Shown: piece by piece, positions 17,257 through 25,613 of the stretch
Layout of the letters: each line of letters begins with the position of its first letter
How positions within the stretch are numbered: position 1 is the stretch's first letter
NCBI RefSeq assembly: GCF_017305915.1
Contig: NZ_JAFKJN010000033.1
Coordinates: 1-64,000 of the forward strand
DNA: 64,000 bases
Source: Reyranella sp.
GTDB lineage: Bacteria; Pseudomonadota; Alphaproteobacteria; Reyranellales; Reyranellaceae
Direction of reading: 5' to 3'
Program-made: the position numbers and the translations under genes
The notes under the pieces: generated by a model
What the model was told of the DNA's origin: nothing
Seen by the model: only the letters and a program-made list of their open reading frames with translations
Databases searched by the model: none

Positions 17257-18057
17257 TTACTGCGCGACGATCGGATCGAGCTTGTGCTTCTTGGCGTACT
17301 TCAGGAGCCGGCCGTCGAGCTTGATGGTGTCGACGAACAGGTTGATGTAGTTCAGCCAGATCTGGTCGCCCTGCGGCACGACGTAGGCATAGGGTGTGAT
17401 CGCGAGCTTCTCGTTCGGCATGATCGTCACTGCCCAGTCGAATTCGTCGGTGACTTTGATCGCGGTCGGGAAGTCGGTGATGATGATGTCGACGCGCTGC
17501 GCCACCAGCTCGGCCTCGCGGGTGTTGGGCGGCGCCACCGACACCACCTCGGCGTTCTTCAGGTAGCTCTTCATGAACGGCTCGATGTAGCTGCCGAGCG
17601 AGACGGCGGCCTTGATGCCCTTCTGGTCGACGTCCTCCCACTTCTTGACCTTGCTGTCCTTGCGCGTGACCGCATAGATGTTGGTCAGCAGGTAGGGATG
17701 GGAGAACTCGACCGCCTGCGCGCGCTTCAAGGTCGCGCCGACGCCGAACATGCCGATCTCGCACTTGTTGGCCTGCAGGTCGGCGATGAAGCTGCCGAAG
17801 CTCGATTCGACGATCTCGAGCTTGGCGTCGAGCTCCTTGGCGAGCTCCTCGGCCAGGTCGGCGTCGATGCCCTCGATCTTGCCGCTCTTCGGATTGCGGA
17901 ACGAGATCGAATAGTAGAGCGGAAACTGGCAGACCCGGAGCTTCTTGCTCTTGGTCACCTCGTAGAGCCGCGACTGCGTTTGCTGCGCCTCGGCCGGCAG
18001 GGCGGCCGTCATCAGGCCCGCCGCGGCGAGCATTCCCAGGATTGCCTTCGGTCCCAT
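17257..18057 (-). CDS. Amino-acid ABC transporter periplasmic binding protein
   Basis: A 266-aa family 3 solute-binding protein. A signal peptide with cleavage after PAEAQ (about residue 25) precedes KKLRVCQFPLYYSISF and the typical GIDADLAEELAKEL segment that contacts the amino group of the ligand. The ATG at 18057 has a Shine-Dalgarno (GGGAGA) upstream. Ligand class is polar or basic amino acids by family; the neighbouring ureohydrolase suggests a guanidino acid. Confidence 0.92.
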   Translation of the reverse strand: MGPKAILGMLAAAGLMTAALPAEAQQTQSRLYEVTKSKKLRVCQFPLYYSISFRNPKSGKIEGIDADLAEELAKELDAKLEIVESSFGSFIADLQANKCEIGMFGVGATLKRAQAVEFSHPYLLTNIYAVTRKDSKVKKWEDVDQKGIKAAVSLGSYIEPFMKSYLKNAEVVSVAPPNTREAELVAQRVDIIITDFPTAIKVTDEFDWAVTIMPNEKLAITPYAYVVPQGDQIWLNYINLFVDTIKLDGRLLKYAKKHKLDPIVAQ

Positions 18058-18076
18058 CGCTGTCTCCCTTCTCCCG

Positions 18077-18835
18077 TCAGTCCTCGAACTGCTGCAGGAA
18101 GCGCTGCGCGCGCTCCGTCTTCGGCGAATCGAAGAAGGCGGAGCCCAGCGCCTCCTCGACGATCTCGCCGCGATCCATGAACACGGTGCGCGTGCCGACA
18201 TGGCGCGCGAAATTCATCTCGTGGGTCACGACCAGCATGGTCATGCCCTCCTGCGCGAGCTGACGCATGACCAGCAGCACCTCGCGGCGCAGCTCGGGAT
18301 CGAGCGCGCTGGTCGCCTCGTCGAACAGCAGGACCTTGGGCGCCATGGCGAGCGCCCGGGCGATCGCCACGCGTTGCTGCTGGCCTCCCGACAATCGTGC
18401 CGGATAGGCATCGCGCTTGTCGGAGAGGCCGACCTTGGCCAGCAGCGTCTCGGCGCTGGCCACCGCCTGGTCCTTCGGCAGCTTCTTCACCCGGAGCGGC
18501 GCCTCGATCAGGTTCTCCAGCACGGTCATGTGCGGCCACAGGTTGAAGTGCTGGAACACCATGCCGATGTCGGAGCGCACGGCGCGCGCCGCGGCCTTCA
18601 CCGGCTTCTCCTGCTGCGGCGTCGAGATCGCCGTGCCCTGCATCACGATGCGGCCCTCGCTCGGCGTCTCGAGCAGCGCGATGCAGCGCAGCAGCGTCGT
18701 CTTGCCCGAGCCGCTGGGGCCGACGACGCAGACCACGTCGCGCTCCATCACCGGCAGCGAGACGCGGGTCAGCACCTGGTTGGTGCCGAACGTCTTGCTG
18801 ACGCCCTCCGCGACGATGATCGGTATGCCGGCCAT
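18077..18835 (-). CDS. Amino-acid ABC transporter ATP-binding protein
   Basis: A 252-aa ATPase of the GlnQ/HisP group. Walker A is GPSGSGKTT, the signature LSGGQQQR, Walker B VLLFDEATSAL, and the switch His is in VVTHEM. The ATG at 18835 gives the family start (AGIPIIVAEGVSKTFG); a TTG 12 codons earlier would add a tail not usual for the family. First gene of the leftward importer operon, divergent from the LysR gene. Confidence 0.92.
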   Translation of the reverse strand: MAGIPIIVAEGVSKTFGTNQVLTRVSLPVMERDVVCVVGPSGSGKTTLLRCIALLETPSEGRIVMQGTAISTPQQEKPVKAAARAVRSDIGMVFQHFNLWPHMTVLENLIEAPLRVKKLPKDQAVASAETLLAKVGLSDKRDAYPARLSGGQQQRVAIARALAMAPKVLLFDEATSALDPELRREVLLVMRQLAQEGMTMLVVTHEMNFARHVGTRTVFMDRGEIVEEALGSAFFDSPKTERAQRFLQQFED

Positions 18836-18843
18836 GTTCAGAG

Positions 18844-18906
18844 CATAAGCAAATCCTATGCCGTCAAACAAGGGCCTGTCCGAATGTAGCGATGTCTTTG
18901 CTTATG
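18844..18906. promoter_or_regulatory. Inverted repeat between importer and LysR gene
   Basis: The 10-base word CATAAGCAAA at 18844-18853 is repeated inverted as TTTGCTTATG at 18897-18906, separated by 43 bases, inside the divergent promoter region. LysR regulators bind paired sites in such gaps and control both their own gene and the divergent operon. The spacing and AT-rich context fit, but the binding itself is inferred. Confidence 0.5.
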
Positions 18907-18953
18907 GTTACGCATTTACGCTATGAATCGGCAATAAGGAGTTCTTATAGCGT

Positions 18954-19838
18954 ATGGACGTCAAGCTCCTCGAAGCGTTCCGGGCGGTGGTCGACAGCCG
19001 CTCGGTCACGGCCGCTGCCCAGGCGCTGGGCATCACCCAGCCGGCGGTGTCGGTCCAGATCGCCAAGCTCGAGGAGAGCGTCGGCTTTCCCTTGTTCGAG
19101 CGCGCCGGCGGCCGGCTCAAGCCGACGCCCGAAGGCATGCTGTTCTATACCGAGGCGAGCCGCGTGCTCGGCGAGTTCGACCGCCTCGCCGCGACCACGG
19201 TGCAGATCCGCGAGGGCCAGTCGGGACGGCTGGTCATCGCCAGCCACCCGGCGGCGGCGATCTCGATCCTGCCGGCGCTGGTCGCCGCCTTCGTCGCCGA
19301 GCGGCCGGGCGTGTCGGTGCGCCTGGTGTCGCGCCATTCCGACGTGGTCAGCCAGCTCCTGCCGACCGAGGGCTACGACCTCGGCATCGCCGAGCTGCCG
19401 GTCGACGAGACCGACGTGCGGCTGGTGCGCTACCAGATGCGCTGCGTCGCGATCCTGCCGCCGCGCCATGCGCTCGCCTCGCGCAAGCTGCTGACGCCGG
19501 CGCTGCTGTCGGGCCAGCCGATGGTGGCGCCGGCGCGCTCGCCGCAGATGCTGAGCCGGGTCTACGGCACCTTCGCCGGCGCCGATGCGCAGATCAATGC
19601 GGTGGTCGAAGCGGAGTTCTTCGCGAGCTGCTGCGCGTTGGTCGCGGCCGGCACCGGCTGGTCGCTGGTCGATCCTTTGTCGGCGCAGAGCTTCAGCCAT
19701 CTCGGCCTGGTCACGCGGCCGTTCGAGCCCGCGGTGATGTACGAGATCGGCGTCTTCCATCGCCGCGACCGCGAGCCGTCGGTGCTGGCGGCGGCCTTCC
19801 TCGAACTGCTCGATGCCAAACTCGGGAGCGCGCGATGA
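18954..19838 (+). CDS. LysR-type transcriptional regulator
   Basis: A 294-aa regulator. The winged helix-turn-helix at the N-terminus reads LLEAFRAVVDSRSVTAAAQA followed by LGITQPAVSVQIAKLE, the standard LysR pattern, and the rest is a two-lobed ligand domain. It is transcribed away from the amino-acid importer, so it very likely controls that operon in response to the imported compound. A Shine-Dalgarno (AAGGAG) lies at 18936-18941. It overlaps the M28 peptidase gene by ATGA. Confidence 0.93.
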   Translation: MDVKLLEAFRAVVDSRSVTAAAQALGITQPAVSVQIAKLEESVGFPLFERAGGRLKPTPEGMLFYTEASRVLGEFDRLAATTVQIREGQSGRLVIASHPAAAISILPALVAAFVAERPGVSVRLVSRHSDVVSQLLPTEGYDLGIAELPVDETDVRLVRYQMRCVAILPPRHALASRKLLTPALLSGQPMVAPARSPQMLSRVYGTFAGADAQINAVVEAEFFASCCALVAAGTGWSLVDPLSAQSFSHLGLVTRPFEPAVMYEIGVFHRRDREPSVLAAAFLELLDAKLGSAR

Positions 19839-21124
19839 GCACCGGCTATCAATTGCCCTCCATGCTGGCGGCGCGTCTGGCCGCCGATCGCGATCTGTGG
19901 CGCGACTTCAGCGACATCTGCGACTGCGGCGGCCGGCTCGCCGGCACGGACAGCGAGAAGAAGGCCTTCGCCCTGCTGCGCGAGCGCGTGCGTGCGGCCT
20001 CGCCGGCGAATTCGGGTCGGTCGATCCCGGTGCCCTACAATGGCTGGCAGGCGAGACGCGCGACGTTGCGCCTGCCGGGCGGAACGATGGCCGCGTGTCA
20101 TCCATTGGTGCGCACCATCGCGACGGCGAAGGACGGCCTCACGGCCGAGGTGATCGATATCGGCCGCGGCACGCCGGAGGAATTCGCCGAGCATGCCGCG
20201 GAGATCAAAGGGCGCATCGTGCTGGTGCGGCACGAGCTGATGTTCGCGGCCGGCACCATCCATCGCCGCCGCAAGTACGACATGGCCCGCGCCAACGGCG
20301 CCGTCGGCTTCCTGATCGCGGGACCGTTGCCGGGGCACGTCGTGGCCGGCTCGTCGGGCCGTGACAGCGGACCCGGTTTGCCGGCGCTCGGTATCGCACC
20401 GGAGACGGCAGCCAAGCTGGCGCGCCGGCCCGACGGCTGGCCGACCGTCACCATGAGGATCGAGACCGACGAGGGGCCGGCCGAGACCGAGACGCTGGTC
20501 TACGATTATCCCGGCACGACCGACGAATGGGTCGTGCTGTCGGCGCATGTCGACGGGCATGACCTGGCCGAATCGGCGATGGACAACGGCACCGGCTTGG
20601 CCTCGGTCCTGGCCGTGACGCGCGCCCTGTCCAGCGAAGCCGCGAAGTGGCGGCGCGGGCTCCGCGTGATGTTCTTCAGCGTCGAGGAATGGGCGTTGAC
20701 CGGCTCGGCGCAGTACGTGCAGGCGCTGTCGGAGGCCGAGCGCGCAAAGATCGCGCTGAACGTCAATCTCGATTCGGTCGCCGGCAGCCCGAACCTCGCG
20801 GCGCTGAGCAGCGGCTATTCCGGCGTCGAGCCGTTCCTGATGCAGGTCGCGGCCGCCAACGGCCAGTCGCTGCGCACCGTGCGGCCGCTGATGACCAACT
20901 CCGACCACGCCAACTTCGCGGCGGGCGGAATCCCGGCGATCCGGCTGGTCGCGGGCTTCGACGATCCCAATGCCCATCTGCGCGTGGTGCTGACGCCTGC
21001 CGATACGCGGGACAAGGTGGCGCAAAGCGAACTGCGCCAGGCGACGTTGCTCACGGCAGCGCTGGTCGCCGCTGCCTGCAATGCCGCTCCGGCCGAGGCG
21101 GCGAAGTGGCGAACCAAATTCTAG
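19835..21124 (+). CDS. M28-family zinc exopeptidase
   Basis: A 429-aa peptidase without signal peptide. The two-zinc site is complete: SAHVDGHD (His, with the catalytic Asp), AMDNGTG (bridging Asp), FFSVEEWAL (Glu-Glu, base and ligand), NLDSVAG (Asp) and NSDHANF (His). A PA-like insert occupies about 80-200. Family M28 includes aminopeptidases and N-acyl hydrolases. Translational coupling to the LysR regulator places it in the same catabolic regulon as the importer, M20 hydrolase and ureohydrolase. Confidence 0.87.
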   Translation: MSTGYQLPSMLAARLAADRDLWRDFSDICDCGGRLAGTDSEKKAFALLRERVRAASPANSGRSIPVPYNGWQARRATLRLPGGTMAACHPLVRTIATAKDGLTAEVIDIGRGTPEEFAEHAAEIKGRIVLVRHELMFAAGTIHRRRKYDMARANGAVGFLIAGPLPGHVVAGSSGRDSGPGLPALGIAPETAAKLARRPDGWPTVTMRIETDEGPAETETLVYDYPGTTDEWVVLSAHVDGHDLAESAMDNGTGLASVLAVTRALSSEAAKWRRGLRVMFFSVEEWALTGSAQYVQALSEAERAKIALNVNLDSVAGSPNLAALSSGYSGVEPFLMQVAAANGQSLRTVRPLMTNSDHANFAAGGIPAIRLVAGFDDPNAHLRVVLTPADTRDKVAQSELRQATLLTAALVAAACNAAPAEAAKWRTKF

Positions 21125-21127
21125 TCA

Positions 21128-21223
21128 CCTCCCCCGTCATGCGGGGGAGGCCGGGAGGGGGAAGGCCACGACGCGTCCTGTTGCTTTCCCCCACCTCTAT
21201 CCTCCCCCGTATGACGGGGGAGG
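21128..21223. repeat. Pair of REP-like palindromes
   Basis: Two GC-rich palindromes, 21128-21150 (CCTCCCCCG/CGGGGGAGG) and 21201-21223 (same unit as at 11829), frame about 50 bases in which GGGAGGGGGAA and TTTCCCCCACC can also pair. This is a composite REP-type element between convergent genes. Confidence 0.7.
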
Positions 21224-21226
21224 AGG

Positions 21227-22354
21227 TCATGACGTCTTGAGGAACTGCAGCAACAGCCGGTTGACCTCGTCCGGCTGCTCCTGCTGCACCCAGTGGCCGG
21301 CGCCTTCGATCAGGTGGATCTCCTTCATCTTCGTGCAGGCGGTCTTCTGCATGCGCTCGATCGCGCCCGGTACCTGGTAGATGCCCCAGTCGCTGCGGCC
21401 GGAGATGAAGGTCGAGGGCACGTCGACGGTGCGGCCGGTGAAGACCTCGAGCTCGCCGTTGGTGCGGCCGGTGGTGCGCACGCGATACCAGTTCAGCCCG
21501 CCCTGGAAGCCGTTGCGCCGGTACTCCTCGCTGTAGACCTTGAGCTCCGCTTCGGTCAGCCACTTGTTGCCGGCGATCTCGGCAGCGGACGGCATCTCCT
21601 TGGCCACCGACTCGGCCATGCCGTCGGCGAGATCCATGATGTAATAGGTCGGCATCTTGGCGAGCTCTTCGGCCGTCCAGCTTTTCAGCTCGAACGGCTT
21701 GTTGGCGTTCCAGTCGGCGCTCTTGTGATGGTAGTAGGCGCGCAGGAAATCGTGCACGCCCTGCTTGGCGTGCCACATGTTCTCGTTGGCCGGCCGCGTC
21801 GAGTAGTACCACTGGTAATGCTTGCGCGGCCGCGCGAGTGCTGCGAGCGCCGCGTGGATGTCCGGCCGCTTCGCCGGCGGTGCGCCGACGGGGACCGTGG
21901 GCGGGCCGCCGAACGGCGCGCTCATCAGCACCATGCGCCTGAAGATGTCGGGCCGCACCAGCGCCGCGTAGGCCGCGACCGAGGCGCCGAAGTCGTGGCC
22001 GACCACCGCCTCGGCGGTGCGATGGCCTGACGCGAACAGTACGCCGATCGCGTCGCGCAGCAGGTTCATGAACCGGAAGCCGGTGAGGTCGCCGTCATAG
22101 TCGGCGTCCCAGCCGGTGGTGCGGCCGTAGCCGCGCTGGTCGGGCGCGATCGCGTGGTAGCCCGCCGCCGCCAGCGCCGGCAGCACCTTGCGCCAGCTAT
22201 AGGCGATCTCGGGAAAGCCGTGCAGCAGCAGGACGGCCGGGCGGCCCGGCGTCTCGTGGCCGGCCTCGAGCAGGTGGATATCGAGACCGTTGATGCCGGG
22301 CACGATACGGGCGCGCACGCCCGAAGGCAGCACGGAGGCGGGCAGGGGTTCCAT
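21227..22354 (-). CDS. Epoxide-hydrolase-like alpha/beta hydrolase
   Basis: A 375-aa protein. The oxyanion motif HGFPE and the nucleophile elbow GHDFGA, with Asp rather than Ser, mark an epoxide hydrolase or haloalkane-dehalogenase-like enzyme; the catalytic His is in GAGHWVQQEQP near the C-terminus. A long cap domain (about 150-290) contains paired Tyr residues that could activate the epoxide. No signal peptide. Stands alone between repeats and the small secreted protein gene. Confidence 0.87.
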   Translation of the reverse strand: MEPLPASVLPSGVRARIVPGINGLDIHLLEAGHETPGRPAVLLLHGFPEIAYSWRKVLPALAAAGYHAIAPDQRGYGRTTGWDADYDGDLTGFRFMNLLRDAIGVLFASGHRTAEAVVGHDFGASVAAYAALVRPDIFRRMVLMSAPFGGPPTVPVGAPPAKRPDIHAALAALARPRKHYQWYYSTRPANENMWHAKQGVHDFLRAYYHHKSADWNANKPFELKSWTAEELAKMPTYYIMDLADGMAESVAKEMPSAAEIAGNKWLTEAELKVYSEEYRRNGFQGGLNWYRVRTTGRTNGELEVFTGRTVDVPSTFISGRSDWGIYQVPGAIERMQKTACTKMKEIHLIEGAGHWVQQEQPDEVNRLLLQFLKTS

Positions 22355-22372
22355 GCCCGGACTCTAGTCATG

Positions 22373-22409
22373 AAAAAGACCGGCCAGGCAATGGCCCCGA
22401 CCGGCCTTC
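22373..22409 (-). terminator. Possible terminator after the small secreted protein gene
   Basis: Read on the minus strand, a GC-rich stretch with repeated GGCC/CCGG blocks ends in GGCCGGTCTTTTT, 17 or more bases after the stop at 22426. The stem is imperfect, so this is a tentative intrinsic terminator. Confidence 0.35.
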
Positions 22410-22425
22410 CATCCTCCGGCAGTCT

Positions 22426-22797
22426 CTACTGCTGCGCGCTGCCGGGAACCGGACGGGTTGCGACATGCCGGTGGGTCTCGCTGGCAATGCACTGGTGATA
22501 GCCCAGCGTCATCGGGTCGATGTCGTAGGACATGCAGGCCTGCCGGGCATCGGCGAGGCGCCGGGCTTCGCGGGCTGCCGCTTCCGGCTCGCCGTTGACG
22601 TAGGCGTGGGCGGCGCGCGCGACACAGGTGTCGAACGCCACCGTGTTGGGGCCGACGCCGTTGTCGAGGCAGGTCTGCTCGGCGTGCGCCAGCGCGTCGC
22701 CGGCCTGCGCGTGCACCGCGTAAGGGGCTGCACCGGCGATGAAGGCGCCGAGCGCGAGGCAGACCATGTTCACACGACTGAGCATGGGGCGGGACAT
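22426..22797 (-). CDS. Small secreted protein with two Cys-pair repeats (copy 1)
   Basis: A 123-aa protein with a signal peptide (hydrophobic stretch MVCLALGAFIAGAAPYAVHA). The mature part holds two repeats of the form C-x(6-7)-P-x-T-x2-[FY]-x2-C: CLDNGVGPNTVAFDTC and CMSYDIDPMTLGYHQC. It is clearly paralogous to the 123-aa protein at 23825, including AEQTC, the AR.A.DAR linker and a terminal AQQ. The start at 22797 has AGGAG upstream; the longer frame adds an unlikely leader. Function unknown; periplasmic with probable disulfides. Confidence 0.8.
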   Translation of the reverse strand: MSRPMLSRVNMVCLALGAFIAGAAPYAVHAQAGDALAHAEQTCLDNGVGPNTVAFDTCVARAAHAYVNGEPEAAAREARRLADARQACMSYDIDPMTLGYHQCIASETHRHVATRPVPGSAQQ

Positions 22798-22906
22798 CGG
22801 CTGCTCCTGTCGAAACATCTCATGCAGACAAAACGCCCGGTGCGCCGCGCTGTTGCTGCCCGGATAAGGCGTTTGTGTGGCGTTCGGCACGCCACGGTTA
22901 CGCCAT

Positions 22907-22965
22907 ATTCAACTTTCTGGTTGAATGTTCCGCGCAATCCTTTAAATTCAACCTAATGGTTGAAC
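22907..22965. promoter_or_regulatory. Two ArsR operator palindromes
   Basis: Two 20-base palindromes ATTCAAC-N6-GTTGAA[TC] lie at 22907-22926 and 22946-22965, 39 bases apart centre to centre. The start codon of the ArsR gene (22956-22958) lies in the spacer of the second. This is the expected layout for autorepression, blocking both initiation and the translation start region. Confidence 0.75.
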
Positions 22966-23291
22966 AAGCCCCCGCTGCCCTCGATCGCGTGTTCGGCGCG
23001 CTCAGCGACCCGACGCGGCGTGCCATGCTGCGCCGGCTGGCGGGCGGCACCCGCACCGTGGGCGAGCTCGCCGAGCCGTTCGACATGTCGTTCGCCGCCG
23101 CGGCCAAGCACGTGAAAGTGCTGGAGCAGGCCGGGTTGCTCAGCCGAACCATCGAGGGTCGCTCGCATCGCTGCCGGATCGAAGCCGGGCCGCTCGCCAC
23201 GGCCGACCGGTGGTTGGCCTATTACGAGCGCTTTTGGTCGATGCGGCTCGATGACCTCGAGCGTGCTCTCAGCAAAAGGAGCCGGAAATGA
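22956..23291 (+). CDS. ArsR-family transcriptional regulator
   Basis: A 111-aa winged-helix repressor: FGALSDPTRRAMLRRLAGG and the recognition helix FDMSFAAAAKHVKVLEQAGLL. It lacks the Cys cluster of metal-sensing ArsR members and belongs to the SRPBCC-partnered subgroup. The ATG at 22956 sits within the second operator palindrome. It overlaps the SRPBCC gene by ATGA, so the pair are co-expressed. Effector unknown. Confidence 0.92.
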   Translation: MVEQAPAALDRVFGALSDPTRRAMLRRLAGGTRTVGELAEPFDMSFAAAAKHVKVLEQAGLLSRTIEGRSHRCRIEAGPLATADRWLAYYERFWSMRLDDLERALSKRSRK

Positions 23292-23821
23292 AGGGCTATC
23301 CCGAGATCCTGTCGCCGGGCGAGATTCGCTTCCAGCGACTGCTGCCCGGCCCGATCGAGACGGTCTGGTCGTACCTCACCGACGCGAAGAAGCGCGGCGA
23401 ATGGCTGGCCAGCGGGCCGATGGAGCCCCGCGTCGGCGGCATGGTGTCGTTGCGCTTCAAGCATTCGGAGCTGTCGCCCGACCAGGCGCCGCCGCCGGAG
23501 AAGTACCGCAAGATGGACGAGGACGGCCATCAGGCCGAGGAGACGGTCACCGTGTTCGAGCCGCCGCACCGGCTCGCCTTCACCTGGGGCGGCACCTCGG
23601 AGGTGACGTTCGAGCTGGCGCCGCGCAGTGGCGGCAGGGTGCTGCTGACGCTGACGCATCGCAAGCTGCCCGACGACGCCGAGCGTGTCGGCACGGCCAG
23701 CGGCTGGCATTGCCATCTCGCCATCCTGGCCGAAAAGCTCGAAGGCCGGACTCCGCCGGCCTTCTGGGATGTCTTTCGCAAGATCGATGCGGAATACGCT
23801 TCAGGTATTCCGCGCAAGTGA
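23288..23821 (+). CDS. SRPBCC (AHSA1-like) protein
   Basis: A 177-aa START-like helix-grip protein. RLLPGPIETVWSYLTDAKKRGEWLASGPMEPRVGG is the usual opening of this family in several blocks, and the hydrophobic cavity strands FTWGG and VLLTLTH follow. Such proteins bind small hydrophobic ligands and almost always pair with this ArsR type. Translationally coupled to the regulator. Ligand not predictable. Confidence 0.88.
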   Translation: MKGYPEILSPGEIRFQRLLPGPIETVWSYLTDAKKRGEWLASGPMEPRVGGMVSLRFKHSELSPDQAPPPEKYRKMDEDGHQAEETVTVFEPPHRLAFTWGGTSEVTFELAPRSGGRVLLTLTHRKLPDDAERVGTASGWHCHLAILAEKLEGRTPPAFWDVFRKIDAEYASGIPRK

Positions 23822-23824
23822 CGC

Positions 23825-24196
23825 CTACTGCTGCGCCTCGGCGACGTTCGCGCCGCTCTGGTCGTCGCCCAGGATCAAGAGCTCGCTGCGCGCCTCGATC
23901 TCCTTGTTGACGCAGGCCCTGTAGCCCGCCGTCTCCGGTCGCTGGCCGCGTTCCAGGCAGTTCTCGCGGGCATCGCCCGCGGCGCGCGCCAACTGGTTCG
24001 CCAAGGTGCGCTCGCCCCATTCGTAGGCGCGCGTCACGTGGCTCAGGCAGAGCTCCCAGGCCGTCGAGCGCGGCTGCACACCATGCTTCGCACAGGTCTG
24101 CTCGGCCTCGCCCTGGGCGGGCTGTGCCGCGTAGGCGGTCACGGCGATCGCCATGCCTGCCGCCGCGAGGACCGCGAGATAGGGGGTCGGACGCAT
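23825..24196 (-). CDS. Small secreted protein with two Cys-pair repeats (copy 2)
   Basis: A 123-aa protein, signal peptide about residues 1-24 (ends TAYAAQP), then repeats CAKHGVQPRSTAWELC and CLERGQRPETAGYRAC. Same length and architecture as the protein at 22426, about a third identical by eye. The start at 24196 has GGAAGG upstream. The two paralogues flank the ArsR-SRPBCC pair in the same orientation, which suggests duplication followed by insertion or a shared role. No known domain recognised. Confidence 0.8.
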   Translation of the reverse strand: MRPTPYLAVLAAAGMAIAVTAYAAQPAQGEAEQTCAKHGVQPRSTAWELCLSHVTRAYEWGERTLANQLARAAGDARENCLERGQRPETAGYRACVNKEIEARSELLILGDDQSGANVAEAQQ

Positions 24197-24314
24197 GAAA
24201 ATCGCCTTCCACTGACTGCCAAACCAACGCCCTCCCGGCGGCGACGGTTGCCAAAAAGGCCGCAATTGCCTGCCCCTTGAGATCGCGGGGAAATTCCGGG
24301 AGTCTGCGCGGAAC

Positions 24315-25421
24315 GTGAAGGATTTGACGGTTTTCTGGCGGTGGCTGCGCACCCGGCCGGCGCTGCGGCGGGTGCATCTCGCGCTGGCGGCGCGAATCAC
24401 CGTGGCCGCCATCGTGGCCCTGGTGGCGGCCCAGCTGCTCGGCCTGCCGCTGCCTCTATGGGCGGTGCTGACGGCGGTGATCGTCACCCAGATGAGCGTC
24501 GGCCGCTCGCTCAAGGCGACCGGCGACTATTTCGTCGGCACCCTGGGCGGGGCGATCTATGGCGGCGCGGTCGCCGTCCTGATCCCGCACGAGAGCGAGC
24601 TGTCGCTGCTGGTCGTGATGGTGATCGCGGTGGCGCCGCTGGCGCTGCTGGCGGCCGGCCGACCGAACATGAACGTGGTGCCAATCACTGCGATCATCAT
24701 CCTGCTGCTGCCCGGCCTGACCCACACCAACCCGCTCGATTCGGCGATCAACCGCGTGCTCGAGGTGGCGCTGGGCGCGATCATCGGCCTGCTGGTGTCG
24801 TTCCTGGTGCTGCCCTCCAGCGCCCATCGCCAGATGCGCCAGGCGGCGGCGCGCATCCTCGACCTGATGGCCCGGGCGCTGGCGGCGCTGATCGACGGGC
24901 TGGGTCATGGCCTCGATGCCGACGAGCTGCACGATCTGCAGGACGGCATCGGCCAGGGGCTGAACGACCTCAACACGATCGGCGGCGAGGCCGAGCGCGA
25001 GCGCCGCGCCCGGCTGTCATCGGAGGCCGACACCGGGCCGCTGCGCCGCACTCTGCTGCGCCTGCGCCACGACCTGGTGATCGTCGGCCGCGCCGCCTCG
25101 ACGCCGCTGCCCGCGGCGATGCAGGCCCGCCTGATGCCGCGGCTCGACGCGATCGCGCGGGCGGCGTCGGGCTACCTGCGCGGCTGCAGCACCGCGCTGC
25201 TGGCGCATGGCGACGCGCCGGCGATCGACGCCTTCGAGCAGGCGCTCGCGGCCTACGAGATCGAGGTCGAGGCGGTGCGCGCCGACGGGCTGACGCGCAC
25301 GCTGCCGGCCGACGGCGCCGAGCGCTTCTTCGCCGTCGGCTTCGCGCTCGAGCAGATGCACCAGAACCTGCGCGACCTCAGCCGCGTGGTCGGCGAGTGG
25401 GCGAAAGCCGACGAGGAGTAG
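24315..25421 (+). CDS. FUSC-family (aromatic acid exporter-like) membrane protein
   Basis: A 368-aa protein with an N-terminal membrane domain of about five or six helices (residues 25-165), including the family pattern LPLPLWAVLTAVIVTQ followed by SVGRSLKATGDYFVGTLGGA, and a C-terminal cytoplasmic helical half with coiled-coil character. FUSC proteins export aromatic carboxylates such as p-hydroxybenzoate. Starts at GTG. Stands alone; an inner-membrane half-length version compared with AaeB, so it may work as a dimer. Confidence 0.85.
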   Translation: MKDLTVFWRWLRTRPALRRVHLALAARITVAAIVALVAAQLLGLPLPLWAVLTAVIVTQMSVGRSLKATGDYFVGTLGGAIYGGAVAVLIPHESELSLLVVMVIAVAPLALLAAGRPNMNVVPITAIIILLLPGLTHTNPLDSAINRVLEVALGAIIGLLVSFLVLPSSAHRQMRQAAARILDLMARALAALIDGLGHGLDADELHDLQDGIGQGLNDLNTIGGEAERERRARLSSEADTGPLRRTLLRLRHDLVIVGRAASTPLPAAMQARLMPRLDAIARAASGYLRGCSTALLAHGDAPAIDAFEQALAAYEIEVEAVRADGLTRTLPADGAERFFAVGFALEQMHQNLRDLSRVVGEWAKADEE

Positions 25422-25613
25422 GAATCGCGATTCGCTTTATGGGCAATGGAACGCGAATCGATCGTTGATTCTCTTGGATAAAATTCGCGGCCAATGCCCA
25501 TATTAGGTCCGGCGCGATGAAGCGACTATCCTGCGTGCGCGGCGGCAACCCGCGTTCGCAGGAGTCTCGAATTGGTGAGTCTGGCAAAAAACGGCGAAAA
25601 CGGATCGAAACGG

